Virus record (IMG/VR): IMGVR_UViG_3300029787_005452
Coordinates: 62,001-126,000 of that record
Reading direction: 5' to 3' (one strand)
DNA length: 64,000 bases
DNA from: a virus
Made by a program: the position numbers and the translations under genes. Under the pieces are notes generated by a model. It saw only the letters and a program-made list of their open reading frames with translations. It was not told where the DNA came from and did not search any database. Numbering within the stretch: position 1 is the stretch's first letter; each line of letters begins with the position of its first letter. This document shows, piece by piece, positions 14,752 to 22,625 of this stretch.

Positions 14752-15259
14752 ATTTTTTTATTATTTTATTAATAATTCTTTTTATCTTATTTTCTTTTCT
14801 TATTAATTTTTGGCTACTACCATCAAAAGAAATATATATATTTTTTGAATCTCTATAAATTATATTTATATTTTTTGTTTTGAATATAAACTTACTACTA
14901 ATTTTACTAATATTGTTTTTATATATTTTAAAAGCTTTTATTAAACCGGAATTTCTATTTATTAAGTAAATTTTAAATGATAAAATTTTACCTATATGGT
15001 TTAGATCTATACCAACAAGAATATAGTTACTACCTATATCAAATAATCTATAGTAAAATATTAATTTATTTTTTTGTATACTAAAATGAAAATATTTTGT
15101 TTTATAAAAAAATTTTTGATAATTATAAAAATTTTTTTTATCTATATAATTTTTTATTAAATTATATTTAAAGTTATCTAAATTATAATATTCATATGAA
15201 TAATAAAAATTACCATTATCATAATCAATAGTGGTTGTATCTTGATATAAATCTATCAT
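14735..15259 (-). CDS. Unknown protein, very Tyr/Lys/Ile/Asn-rich
   Basis: 174 residues with strong A+T-driven composition: Asn, Lys, Ile, Tyr and Phe dominate. Alternating hydrophobic and polar residues suggest beta strands. No motif is recognised. It overlaps both neighbours (radical-SAM gene and P-loop kinase gene), so it belongs to the operon and may be a binding or acceptor protein. Function unknown. Confidence 0.5.
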   Translation of the reverse strand: MIDLYQDTTTIDYDNGNFYYSYEYYNLDNFKYNLIKNYIDKKNFYNYQKFFYKTKYFHFSIQKNKLIFYYRLFDIGSNYILVGIDLNHIGKILSFKIYLINRNSGLIKAFKIYKNNISKISSKFIFKTKNINIIYRDSKNIYISFDGSSQKLIRKENKIKRIINKIIKKYEHHR

Positions 15260-15687
15260 ATATATTTTTGTATTATTTTATCTAGGTCCGAAAAACTATT
15301 AAAAATAATAGAATCCTTATTTAAATACCAAGTGATTAATGTTATATCATTGTGAAAAAAATCATTACCTTTTTTTCTATCATTTAGTATTTTTTCTAGA
15401 TTGTCTCTAGATAATTTATAATTACCAATTATTTTAAGTTGATATTTTTCGGCTTGAATAGGGTGATTAGTTAATAAAATTAATTCATCATTTAAATTTT
15501 TTATTCTATTTTTAAGAATATTATATTCTTTTTCTAAATGTTTTTCAAAATTACCATTTATAAAATGTTTTTTTAAAAAAATTTTTTCATTTTTTGTTAA
15601 TAAACTATCTATATCAATTAATTTTTTATATTTTTTACTTAGAGTAGTTTTACCGCAACCAGGAGATATTATTATAGTTTTTTTCAT
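15256..15687 (-). CDS. Small P-loop kinase-like protein
   Basis: 143 residues. 'IIISPGCGKTTLSKKY' near the N-terminus is a Walker A loop of the SPGxGKTT kind used by small nucleoside and sugar kinases. 'LIDIDSLL' follows where such kinases place an Asp, and 'ILLTNHP' may be the second strand. The lid is reduced. It could phosphorylate a sugar precursor for the cassette. Overlaps neighbours at both ends. Confidence 0.6.
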   Translation of the reverse strand: MKKTIIISPGCGKTTLSKKYKKLIDIDSLLTKNEKIFLKKHFINGNFEKHLEKEYNILKNRIKNLNDELILLTNHPIQAEKYQLKIIGNYKLSRDNLEKILNDRKKGNDFFHNDITLITWYLNKDSIIFNSFSDLDKIIQKYI

Positions 15688-16277
15688 TAAAAAATTAAAG
15701 TAGGTTTATCTGTAGATGGTATAACTAAATTCATATCAATAAAATTTAATTTATCGCTATCATAACAAAAAGAATTAACATTAACTTGGTTTATAAATAG
15801 ATTTTGTTTAGGTTCAATTATTTTACTATAATAAATACTACTTATTTCATGTTTTAATTTATTATATATGTTATTATAAATTTTTTTATTAGTGTTTAAT
15901 AACATATTTTGTAATATACATTTTTTAGTTAAGAAATAATTTATATCAGTTATATTTATTTCTTTAACAGACAATTCAAAAATAAAAATATTATTATGTC
16001 TAGAAATACATTTTGGAAAAAAATAATGCTTTAAATTGAAATAATTGTATATTTTTTTATAATATTCAAGTGATTTATATTTACCGAATATATTAAGTAA
16101 TTCTGGGTCTATTTTATCAATATAAAATATTAGATATAATTTTTTATTACTCTTTATTATATATGATAAAGACTTTTGATAATTACTATTTTTAAGATTA
16201 TCAATAATTTTTACTATTTTATAATTTTTATAAATTTTATGTGTAAAATTATATAATTCTTTATAAATTTTATCCAT
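15687..16277 (-). CDS. Unknown protein, possible degenerate kinase-like fold
   Basis: 196 residues, rich in Lys, Ile, Asn and Tyr. Near the end 'NVNSFCYDSDKLNFIDMNLV' is laid out like the N....D..iID segment of aminoglycoside-phosphotransferase-type kinases, but the catalytic H-x-D is missing (it reads QVN), so the link is weak. Encoded between the radical-SAM and P-loop kinase genes with overlapping ends. Function not assigned. Confidence 0.4.
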   Translation of the reverse strand: MDKIYKELYNFTHKIYKNYKIVKIIDNLKNSNYQKSLSYIIKSNKKLYLIFYIDKIDPELLNIFGKYKSLEYYKKIYNYFNLKHYFFPKCISRHNNIFIFELSVKEINITDINYFLTKKCILQNMLLNTNKKIYNNIYNKLKHEISSIYYSKIIEPKQNLFINQVNVNSFCYDSDKLNFIDMNLVIPSTDKPTLIF

Positions 16278-17262
16278 CTATTGGTCTTTTAGGGTATTTA
16301 AACATTGAATTACATGTACAACCACCCTTTACAGGGCAAATAATTTCTTTACCGCAATTTCTAAATAAAGGGTCTAAAACTTCTCCTGAACAAACGTTTT
16401 TAAAAATTCCTAAATGATCAACATTCCATGACCAAGCAGGGCAATAAAATTTATTATAAAAATTATCTAAATGATTGCCTCTTATTTCTAATTCATTTAA
16501 ATAATGCTCTTTACCGCATTTTTCTACATATTTAATTTTGTCTTTAATACTATATTTTTCGTAAAAATCATTTAAACCAAATTTATCTAAAAAATTATAA
16601 ACTATATTCATTTGTTTTTTACTTTCTTCGATAGTATTTTTTGGTATATTACCCATATTAAAACCTTCATAATTTTTTGTACTTTGTAAAAGATTTAAAT
16701 CAAATACTATACCCTCATGAAGTAATTGTTTCATTAAATTAGCAGTTTGTTCGTGATATTTTTCTTCATTTATTATATTAACATTAACATAGAATTGTAA
16801 ATCATTTTTAAATAATTCTACACATTTATTTCCAAACTTTCCATCTTTATCGTATTGAGGGTGGTATGAAAACCCTCCATATATTCTTTTTTTTATATCT
16901 AAATCATTTATTTTTAAATAAAAATCAATTGGAGCGGTTAAATTGGTGTAATATATACTTTCATGTAATTTATCTAACTTTGATATTTCTTCAATTATAT
17001 CTAAAAAATTAGGATGTAAGGTAGGTTCCCCTCCTAATATTTCTAATTTAAATAATGGAGTATTTTTTAGTTTAAGTCTTTTTATTACCGTTTTCCACAT
17101 ATGGTAATAATTATTTTTTATATCAGATCTAATATAATCATAAGCATAGCAATACTTACACCTATAATTACATTTGTGCAATAAACTCCACCATATTTCT
17201 AAACATTCAAAATCTTCTTCCCCAGTAAATTTTACATTATTTAATTTAAGTTTAGAAGACAT
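16270..17262 (-). CDS. Radical SAM enzyme with C-terminal Cys cluster, paralogue
   Basis: 330 residues. C31-x3-C35-x2-C38, then 'LEILGGEPTLHPNFLDIIEE', and 'CPVKGGCTCNSMF' at the end as an auxiliary cluster site. It shares its order of motifs with the enzyme at 13642-14751, so one gene probably arose by duplication. A perfect late box lies 5 nt before its ATG, making it the first gene of a late transcript through the cassette. Sugar or peptide modification is inferred. Confidence 0.82.
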   Translation of the reverse strand: MSSKLKLNNVKFTGEEDFECLEIWWSLLHKCNYRCKYCYAYDYIRSDIKNNYYHMWKTVIKRLKLKNTPLFKLEILGGEPTLHPNFLDIIEEISKLDKLHESIYYTNLTAPIDFYLKINDLDIKKRIYGGFSYHPQYDKDGKFGNKCVELFKNDLQFYVNVNIINEEKYHEQTANLMKQLLHEGIVFDLNLLQSTKNYEGFNMGNIPKNTIEESKKQMNIVYNFLDKFGLNDFYEKYSIKDKIKYVEKCGKEHYLNELEIRGNHLDNFYNKFYCPAWSWNVDHLGIFKNVCSGEVLDPLFRNCGKEIICPVKGGCTCNSMFKYPKRPIDG

Positions 17263-17267
17263 AATGT

Positions 17268-17275
17268 TATTTATA
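17268..17275 (-). promoter_or_regulatory. Late promoter inside the sugar cassette
   Basis: TATAAATA on the minus strand, then ACATT (5 nt) and the ATG at 17262. The stop codon of the upstream GT2 gene lies inside the box. Confidence 0.75.
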
Positions 17276-17909
17276 AACTAATATTATCATTACCATCTGT
17301 TGTCTGTATATAACAACTATCTTTAATATAATTTATTTTACAATTTTTTAAACATTTTAAAAAAAATATTTCATCATTTTCGACATAATTATCATCTATT
17401 ATGTATTTGTTTATTAAATTATAGTTTATAATTTTTTTATCAAAAATTATTTGAGATAACTGAAAATCTATAAAATTATTATTAATAATAAAATCATTAT
17501 AGTATTTATATGGTTTTTTGCAGCATGATTTAACATATTCTTTCATAGAATTTTCATTTATATATTTGCGTATAAATTTTTTATCTTTTTCATATTCTAT
17601 AAAATTTAAATCATAATTTAAATCTATATTTTTAAAAAACTTAGGGGTTATATAATCATCATCTTCTAAAAAAAAGACTTTATTATAGTTAGATAAATTT
17701 ATTAACTTAAAATATAAATTTTTTAAAGTATCTTTAATATAAAAATACTTTATTTCCACGTTTTTATTGTAAATTTCTTCTATATCGTTACTATCATTAT
17801 TGACTATTATTTCTATATTGTTATTTTTACAGTTATCTATAACACTTTCAATACATCTTTTAAAAAGTTTAGGTCTTTTATGGGTTAAAATTAAAATTGA
17901 TAAATTCAT
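17271..17909 (-). CDS. GT2-family glycosyltransferase
   Basis: 212 residues. It opens 'NLSILILTHKRPKLFKRCIE', the GT-A nucleotide-sugar fold, with 'IIVNNDSND' following and the metal site FFLEDDDYI at about residues 80-88. The second half is reduced and Asn/Lys-rich. It adds a sugar to an unknown acceptor. It is followed closely by the radical-SAM gene whose late promoter overlaps its stop codon. Confidence 0.78.
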   Translation of the reverse strand: MNLSILILTHKRPKLFKRCIESVIDNCKNNNIEIIVNNDSNDIEEIYNKNVEIKYFYIKDTLKNLYFKLINLSNYNKVFFLEDDDYITPKFFKNIDLNYDLNFIEYEKDKKFIRKYINENSMKEYVKSCCKKPYKYYNDFIINNNFIDFQLSQIIFDKKIINYNLINKYIIDDNYVENDEIFFLKCLKNCKINYIKDSCYIQTTDGNDNISL

Positions 17910-18871
17910 ATTTTTTTCTTTAAAATATCAATAATTTTATCGTTTTTCTTTAATATTATACTATTAAAATCGTTTTCTATGTCTAATTTTCTATATTTTA
18001 AACCAGTATCTACGTTTAAATAGTTTTTATCAATATTATGGTATATAATATCTTTATTATAATACTTACATTCAGCTATAAATCTTGGACTGCAGTCAAA
18101 ACAACCTAATTCTTGTTTAGTTACCGAATATGTTGGGGTATATATGTAAGAATCAAACTTTTCAAATATATTATCCAAGGGCATAGCTGGAAAAGTTACA
18201 TTTTTTATATTTTTAAATTGTTCCCTATACAATTCTGGCTGATTAGTTAAAATTATATAATTTTTAAACTTATACTGCATAACTACATCAAGTAAATAAT
18301 TACTACACAGTTTTCTACAGTTTGTAGTTACATATAATAGTGCAGTTTCAGTTTTTACCTTTTTTATATCATTATAGATGTCAAACTTTATTTTTTTCTT
18401 ATAATCTATGGCTATTTCATTATCTTTATCATTATAAACCCTTTGATCTTGCAGTAAAGTTATATTTTTATAAGGTAAATTATAGTGAAAATCTTTATTT
18501 GAACATCTAAATGAAAATATATTATCAAAAGATATAACTATACCATCTCTTAATGAGGTTCTAGTAAACCCTCCATCGACAAATAATATATTTTTACCTG
18601 ATATAAACTTAGGTCGGTGATGAAAAATGGTATTATCTTTAATTTCATTAATTATATTATTTTTTATATTATATTTCGATATAATAGCTTTTTCTATTAT
18701 ATTCCAATCCATATCTTCGCATATTAATATACCAATTTTCATATGCTGGCTTAATAACAAGTAATATTCTAATATTTCATATAAATGACCAGATATTCCG
18801 TGATTATTATCATTATTCCATGTCATTGTTAAGAATAAATCATAACTTTTATCCAATTTTAAATATCTCAC
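17906..18871 (-). CDS. Putative glycosyltransferase (GT-B-like)
   Basis: 321 residues. There is no strong motif, but the pattern of a Rossmann-like half with 'NILFVDGGFTRTS' and a C-terminal 'FDCSPRFIAECKYYNKDIIY' resembles the donor site of GT-B transferases, where an E follows a Pro/Arg segment. Both ends overlap neighbours (GT2 gene and radical-SAM gene). The glycosyltransferase call leans on context. Confidence 0.45.
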   Translation of the reverse strand: MRYLKLDKSYDLFLTMTWNNDNNHGISGHLYEILEYYLLLSQHMKIGILICEDMDWNIIEKAIISKYNIKNNIINEIKDNTIFHHRPKFISGKNILFVDGGFTRTSLRDGIVISFDNIFSFRCSNKDFHYNLPYKNITLLQDQRVYNDKDNEIAIDYKKKIKFDIYNDIKKVKTETALLYVTTNCRKLCSNYLLDVVMQYKFKNYIILTNQPELYREQFKNIKNVTFPAMPLDNIFEKFDSYIYTPTYSVTKQELGCFDCSPRFIAECKYYNKDIIYHNIDKNYLNVDTGLKYRKLDIENDFNSIILKKNDKIIDILKKKI

Positions 18872-19896
18872 AAGTAAAAATCTTTCCTATAATGGTTAAC
18901 ATCACGTATTTTATCACCAGGTTCAGGATATACTTCCATATCTAATTGTTTTTCGATACCATCACAAATATAAAAATATTTGCACTTAAAACATGCTAAA
19001 GATTTTTTATAATCAGTGAGTCTATCATGTCTAGCTTTAGCATACCCTAATTCTATTTTTTGATTGTGTGTATATGTCTTAGTTACATCAATATCATAGT
19101 CATATATTTCTTTATTCCAGTCATATACATCATATACATGTTGATATTGGTTACATACATATTTTTCATAACCTTTCATAAAGCAATAAGGTGTGTATCT
19201 AACGTTAATATATTTTACATCGTCGACTATTAAATCTATACATTTTTTTATATTATCAGTTAGTTTATTATAGTCATCTATAGGTTCAAATGTTTTATTA
19301 TCATCCCAATAGTTTAAAGTTAAAAAGTTTACTTGAAAAGGTTTAATTTTTTTAATAATATCAGCATAAGCTACTAAACCTGAATAATTTTTTTGATAAA
19401 CTGTACAGTTAATTCTAACTCGTATGTTATGTTTGTTACAAAGGTCTATTGCTTTATTGATTTTCTTCCAACCATTCTTTCTCCCTACTATATCATCATG
19501 AACTTCTTCATTATAACCATGTAAACTAAATAAAATTTCTTTTAACCCGTGTTCTTTTGATTTTAATAAAAACTTTTCATTAGAAAATACTGAACCGTTA
19601 CTTAAACAGCTTATATTTTTAAATTTATCATTACAATAATCTAATATTTTAAACCAATCTTTATGTATGGAGCTTTCTCCTCCTGATAAATCTACTTCAT
19701 CTATACCATATGAGTGCAAAATATCTATACGCTTTTTAATAGTGTCGTATGACGTTTTCTGGTCTAATTTATCAAGATAATAACAAAATTCACAATGGTA
19801 ATTACAATGAAACCCGGTATCTAACTTTGCTCTATTATTTCTTTTAGTGGTATAATCAACATTAAATCTATTGATACTAATTTTATTAATATCCAT
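18868..19896 (-). CDS. Radical SAM/SPASM-like enzyme
   Basis: 342 residues. C31-x3-C35-x2-C38 ('CNYHCEFCYY') and 'VDLSGGESSIHKDW' (SGGE motif). The C-terminus has 'CFKCKYFYICDG', a SPASM-type cluster. It is closer to peptide- and carbohydrate-modifying radical-SAM proteins than to the other two in the cassette, which it does not closely resemble outside the cluster. It is the first gene of the overlapping set. No late box at the standard distance and no Shine-Dalgarno were found before it. Confidence 0.82.
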   Translation of the reverse strand: MDINKISINRFNVDYTTKRNNRAKLDTGFHCNYHCEFCYYLDKLDQKTSYDTIKKRIDILHSYGIDEVDLSGGESSIHKDWFKILDYCNDKFKNISCLSNGSVFSNEKFLLKSKEHGLKEILFSLHGYNEEVHDDIVGRKNGWKKINKAIDLCNKHNIRVRINCTVYQKNYSGLVAYADIIKKIKPFQVNFLTLNYWDDNKTFEPIDDYNKLTDNIKKCIDLIVDDVKYINVRYTPYCFMKGYEKYVCNQYQHVYDVYDWNKEIYDYDIDVTKTYTHNQKIELGYAKARHDRLTDYKKSLACFKCKYFYICDGIEKQLDMEVYPEPGDKIRDVNHYRKDFYL

Positions 19897-19908
19897 TGTA
19901 TAATTTGT

Positions 19909-20775
19909 TTATTGATTATTTTTATCAAGAATTTCTTTTATTTTGTTTATTACTTTTGTAACAACATAATTTGTATCCTTTATTTCAGATATTTCATCAT
20001 AAATTTCCTTTAACTCATCGTATGTCATCGTTTCAACCAGTGAAAGAGCAGCATCTAAGGTATTATCATCATTACCATTAATTTTATCTTTAATACTTGT
20101 CAATTCATCAGGTAATGGTAAGAGCAGTGGTGGGTAAGTATCGATTACATCGATTAAATTCTTACAATCGGTCAAATCTATATCATTAAGTGTTTCGCAA
20201 AACATTTCTATAATAGAATTAATATCTTCTATATCTTCCTCATCAGATTCTTTTTTAATTTCATTTAATTCATTAATATTTTCATCTATTTTATGTTTTA
20301 CTATTTTATTCCAAACTTTTGATATATTATTTTTATTAGAAATAGTATTTGCTTTTATTTCATAATCTCTTACAGTAAATTCAAATTTTTTACATATATC
20401 AAATATTTCTTTTTCTGAATTAACTTTATAAACTTCGTTTTTTAAATAGTATTCTAATAATTCTTCTTTAGATATATATTCTAAACTACAATCTTCTAAA
20501 TCTGAATTTATTTTATCAATATAGCCTAAATTAATTTCTATATTATTATCTACCCCATGGACTGTTATTTCTTGAATTTCACTATATAATATGTTTTCTA
20601 TTTTTTTTGATAATATATTATATACCCTTATTTTATCAATTTTATCAGAATTTTTTATTGTTATTTTACAGATATCTTTTAAAGTGGTATATGGTTTACT
20701 AATTCCTTCAATTTTCAGAAAACATATATTATCAGATAGTTGTTTTATGGTATAATTTTTAGTTTCGCTATCCAT
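19909..20775 (-). CDS. Unknown late protein, acidic C-terminal half
   Basis: 288 residues. The first 100 residues alternate like beta strands; the rest is helical and rich in Glu, Asp, Ile and Asn. No known motif. A late box lies 5 nt before its start and it sits directly after the fibre-like gene at 20784, so a role as fibre chaperone or tail-associated protein is possible. Not recognised. Confidence 0.5.
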   Translation of the reverse strand: MDSETKNYTIKQLSDNICFLKIEGISKPYTTLKDICKITIKNSDKIDKIRVYNILSKKIENILYSEIQEITVHGVDNNIEINLGYIDKINSDLEDCSLEYISKEELLEYYLKNEVYKVNSEKEIFDICKKFEFTVRDYEIKANTISNKNNISKVWNKIVKHKIDENINELNEIKKESDEEDIEDINSIIEMFCETLNDIDLTDCKNLIDVIDTYPPLLLPLPDELTSIKDKINGNDDNTLDAALSLVETMTYDELKEIYDEISEIKDTNYVVTKVINKIKEILDKNNQ

Positions 20776-20780
20776 TTACT

Positions 20781-20788
20781 TATTTATG
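20781..20788 (-). promoter_or_regulatory. Late promoter box for the gene starting at 20775
   Basis: CATAAATA on the minus strand, then AGTAA (5 nt) and the ATG. The TAA of the box is the stop codon of the upstream fibre-like gene. Confidence 0.7.
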
Positions 20789-21515
20789 GGTAAGTCATTG
20801 AAGGTCCATAGGTTCTACCACTAGGATCTTGTATACCCTGTAACAAATATAATGCGTTAGATGTTTTACCTCTACCAGCACCTCCTGAATATGTAAAATT
20901 TATAGAGGTGGTATCACCAAATGAACCGACCCCGGTGGCATTCATACCTCTAACTTTTGCAGCTCCATCATATCCAGGTGTTATTCTAAATCGTGCCTCC
21001 GGTTGAGCGTTGGTTGTTTTTGGTGTTAGCTGATCGAAATCAAGAGTTTTAAAGGCCTGAACTGTAACAGTATATTCAGTACCACCGTTTAAACCAGTGA
21101 AAGTTACACTTTCTCCATGAGCAGCGAGTTTACTTTGATTATTCATTTCATACCTGTATGAGTTTTTTTCACTAAATATACCTTGTAGTGAGACTTTTGC
21201 ATTATTATTAGTACCATATGTAGAAGATGTTTCATTTATAGTAGAAACTCCTATTCCAAGAATAGTTGTACCATGGAAATCACTTAAATTAATTTGTTGA
21301 CCAGAACTTTTTTTATTACTAAAATTACCTGTTGTACCTACATAAGTTCTAAACCAATTTCTTAAAGAATTTATACTACTATTAACTTCAGTTCGACTAG
21401 TACTAGTTTTTATATTTTTAAGCAAATTTATACTTCTATCTTCCCCAGTATTTCCAGGGCTTACTTCTCCTGATGTTGGTATTCCTTTGGGTGCTGAACT
21501 ATCATTTACGGCCAT
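20784..21515 (-). CDS. Virion surface or fibre-associated protein with Fn3-like domain
   Basis: 243 residues, rich in Ser, Thr, Gly and Asn with few charges, as in phage fibres. Residues 60-85 carry 'GTTGNFSNKKSSGQQINLSD', ending in an INLSDFHG element like the ISLSDF motif of marine T4-like structural proteins. 'HGESVTFTGLNGGTEYTVTV' matches a fibronectin type III strand pair. Probably displayed on tail or head. A late box precedes it by 5 nt. Confidence 0.6.
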   Translation of the reverse strand: MAVNDSSAPKGIPTSGEVSPGNTGEDRSINLLKNIKTSTSRTEVNSSINSLRNWFRTYVGTTGNFSNKKSSGQQINLSDFHGTTILGIGVSTINETSSTYGTNNNAKVSLQGIFSEKNSYRYEMNNQSKLAAHGESVTFTGLNGGTEYTVTVQAFKTLDFDQLTPKTTNAQPEARFRITPGYDGAAKVRGMNATGVGSFGDTTSINFTYSGGAGRGKTSNALYLLQGIQDPSGRTYGPSMTYP

Positions 21516-21520
21516 ACTAT

Positions 21521-21528
21521 TATTTAAT
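21521..21528 (-). promoter_or_regulatory. Late promoter box for the fibre-like gene
   Basis: ATTAAATA on the minus strand, then ATAGT (5 nt) and the ATG at 21515. Confidence 0.7.
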
Positions 21529-21803
21529 TATTTACCTTTTTTCTTCCATGATACCCGTTTAGAGCTTTTCTTTTTATACATTTTACCTTTTATTTTATTA
21601 CAAGCTGCTTTCGTAGGTCTACATGCTGGGTAACTACCGCCTGATTTTTTGGATTTTCTACCACAAGGTCCACCGGTTTTACAATTTATCCAACCGCTAA
21701 ACTTTTTACCCGTCTTAGGGTCTTTACCACCGCGTTTAAACCATTGATGGAGACCATCACTAGCTTCATTTACATAAAACTCAAATAGGTCATCAAATTT
21801 CAT
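21528..21803 (-). CDS. DUF5872-like basic Cys protein, internal-protein candidate
   Basis: 91 residues. N-terminus MKFDDLFEFYVNEASDG fits a capsid-targeting peptide (L-F-E at 6-8, V-N-E at 11-13). The body 'GLHQWFKRGGKDPKTGKKFS' then 'GWINCKTGGPCGRK' and 'YPACRPTKAACNK' matches the DUF5872 family with four Cys, possibly zinc-binding, and ends in a very basic tail. Its ATG overlaps the stop of the small gene upstream (TAATG). DNA binding inside the head is inferred. Confidence 0.72.
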   Translation of the reverse strand: MKFDDLFEFYVNEASDGLHQWFKRGGKDPKTGKKFSGWINCKTGGPCGRKSKKSGGSYPACRPTKAACNKIKGKMYKKKSSKRVSWKKKGK

Positions 21804-21970
21804 TACTTTCCTTTTGCTTCTTTAGATGCGTGTAATTTATCACCAGCTTTTTTTGCTGCTTTATAGGCTTTACTACCTTTTCTAGCTGATTTATGTCCAG
21901 ATTTTTTCTTTTTATTAATATTTGCCCATAAGCTTTCAACTAATTGATCAAATGTTATTTTTTCTTCCAT
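21803..21970 (-). CDS. Lys-rich 55-residue protein, internal-protein candidate
   Basis: A short gene easily missed by length filters. It opens MEEKITFDQLVESLWANINK, with an L-V-E triple at 10-12 inside an amphipathic start, followed by a Lys/Ala/Ser-rich basic body (GHKSARKGSKAYKAAKKAGD) like a small histone or internal protein. Its ATG lies inside the end of the upstream gene (16-nt overlap) with AAAGGT about 6 nt before it, and its TAA overlaps the next ATG (TAATG). Both overlaps support real coding. Confidence 0.7.
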   Translation of the reverse strand: MEEKITFDQLVESLWANINKKKKSGHKSARKGSKAYKAAKKAGDKLHASKEAKGK

Positions 21971-22275
21971 ATTTTACCTTTCCTGCATCTTACTATAGCA
22001 CCTGACTTATATGCAGAAGTTTTTTTACCATAAACTTGATCAGCTTTACGTTTACATCTATCTTGAGCATCTTCTTCTTTTTTAGGTGAATAACTTTCAA
22101 GATCATGTTGACGGAGACCTATTAATTTTGTTGCTTTACCCCTAAGCATCTGTACATATTTGTCACCACCGTACATAGCAACCATTCTAGGATCAGGATC
22201 TTTAATCATAGCTTGTAATTCTTTAATTTGTTTTACACGCTCAGCATTTTCATAATATAGTTTAAATGTTTTCAT
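21955..22275 (-). CDS. Basic Cys-containing conserved phage protein
   Basis: 106 residues. The C-terminal 'DRCKRKADQVYGKKTSAYKS' then 'GAIVRCRKGKIWKKK' is a short module seen repeatedly in T4-like marine phages, with two Cys and many Lys/Arg. The N-terminus MKTFKLYYENAERVKQ is like the targeting peptides of neighbouring genes, although the E follows Y-Y rather than L/I. Likely nucleic-acid binding and packaged. It overlaps the small basic gene downstream. Confidence 0.62.
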   Translation of the reverse strand: MKTFKLYYENAERVKQIKELQAMIKDPDPRMVAMYGGDKYVQMLRGKATKLIGLRQHDLESYSPKKEEDAQDRCKRKADQVYGKKTSAYKSGAIVRCRKGKIWKKK

Positions 22276-22281
22276 AATAAA

Positions 22282-22602
22282 TTACCATTTTCTGCAAGAC
22301 CAATATCTAGCTTTTGTTTTAGGACCAGGATTATCACAATTATGTCTAGCTCTAAAAGATTTACGAGCTTTAGGATTACTTTTTCTTATTTTCATAGTTT
22401 TTTCACCGCGTCGTTTAGCTGATGAACCACCATGTCCAAAATTAACTTTTCTTACATTACCTGACTTAGGATCTTTTACGTATACTTTAAATTTTTTTAC
22501 ATCCCCTCGAGTCGGTTTATTAAGAGTTACTTTTCTACCTCTGTATTCAGCATCTTCATCAAATGCTTCCATAAGAGAAGAGTATAGTTTATCGAATGTC
22601 AT
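22282..22602 (-). CDS. Conserved basic phage protein, internal-protein candidate
   Basis: 106 residues. N-terminus MTFDKLYSSLMEAFDED holds an L-M-E triple at 10-12. The rest, 'KVYVKDPKSGNVRKVNFGHG', 'MKIRKSNPKARKSFRARHNC' and 'PGPKTKARYWSCRKW', matches a family common in cyanophages and other T4-like phages, with two or three Cys and strong positive charge. It is the first gene of a late operon of four basic proteins (22602 to 21528). Function in the head or injected cell is inferred. Confidence 0.7.
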   Translation of the reverse strand: MTFDKLYSSLMEAFDEDAEYRGRKVTLNKPTRGDVKKFKVYVKDPKSGNVRKVNFGHGGSSAKRRGEKTMKIRKSNPKARKSFRARHNCDNPGPKTKARYWSCRKW

Positions 22603-22607
22603 GTAAT

Positions 22608-22615
22608 TATTTATT
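22608..22615 (-). promoter_or_regulatory. Late promoter of the basic-protein operon
   Basis: AATAAATA on the minus strand, then ATTAC (5 nt) and the ATG at 22602. It overlaps the divergent late box at 22613-22620. Confidence 0.7.
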
Positions 22616-22620
22616 AAATA
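22613..22620 (+). promoter_or_regulatory. Late promoter for the gene starting at 22626
   Basis: ATTAAATA on the plus strand, then TTAAT (5 nt) and the ATG at 22626. The box picks this start over an in-frame ATG at 22596. Confidence 0.7.
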
Positions 22621-22625
22621 TTAAT

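Noticed and set aside
15687-16277. Aminoglycoside-phosphotransferase-type kinase
   Set aside because: Only a weak match to the last motif; the catalytic H-x-D is replaced and no ATP-binding Lys could be located.
13642-17262. RiPP biosynthesis cluster around the radical-SAM genes
   Set aside because: No short precursor peptide, leader-binding domain, protease or transporter was found nearby; the neighbours are sugar enzymes.
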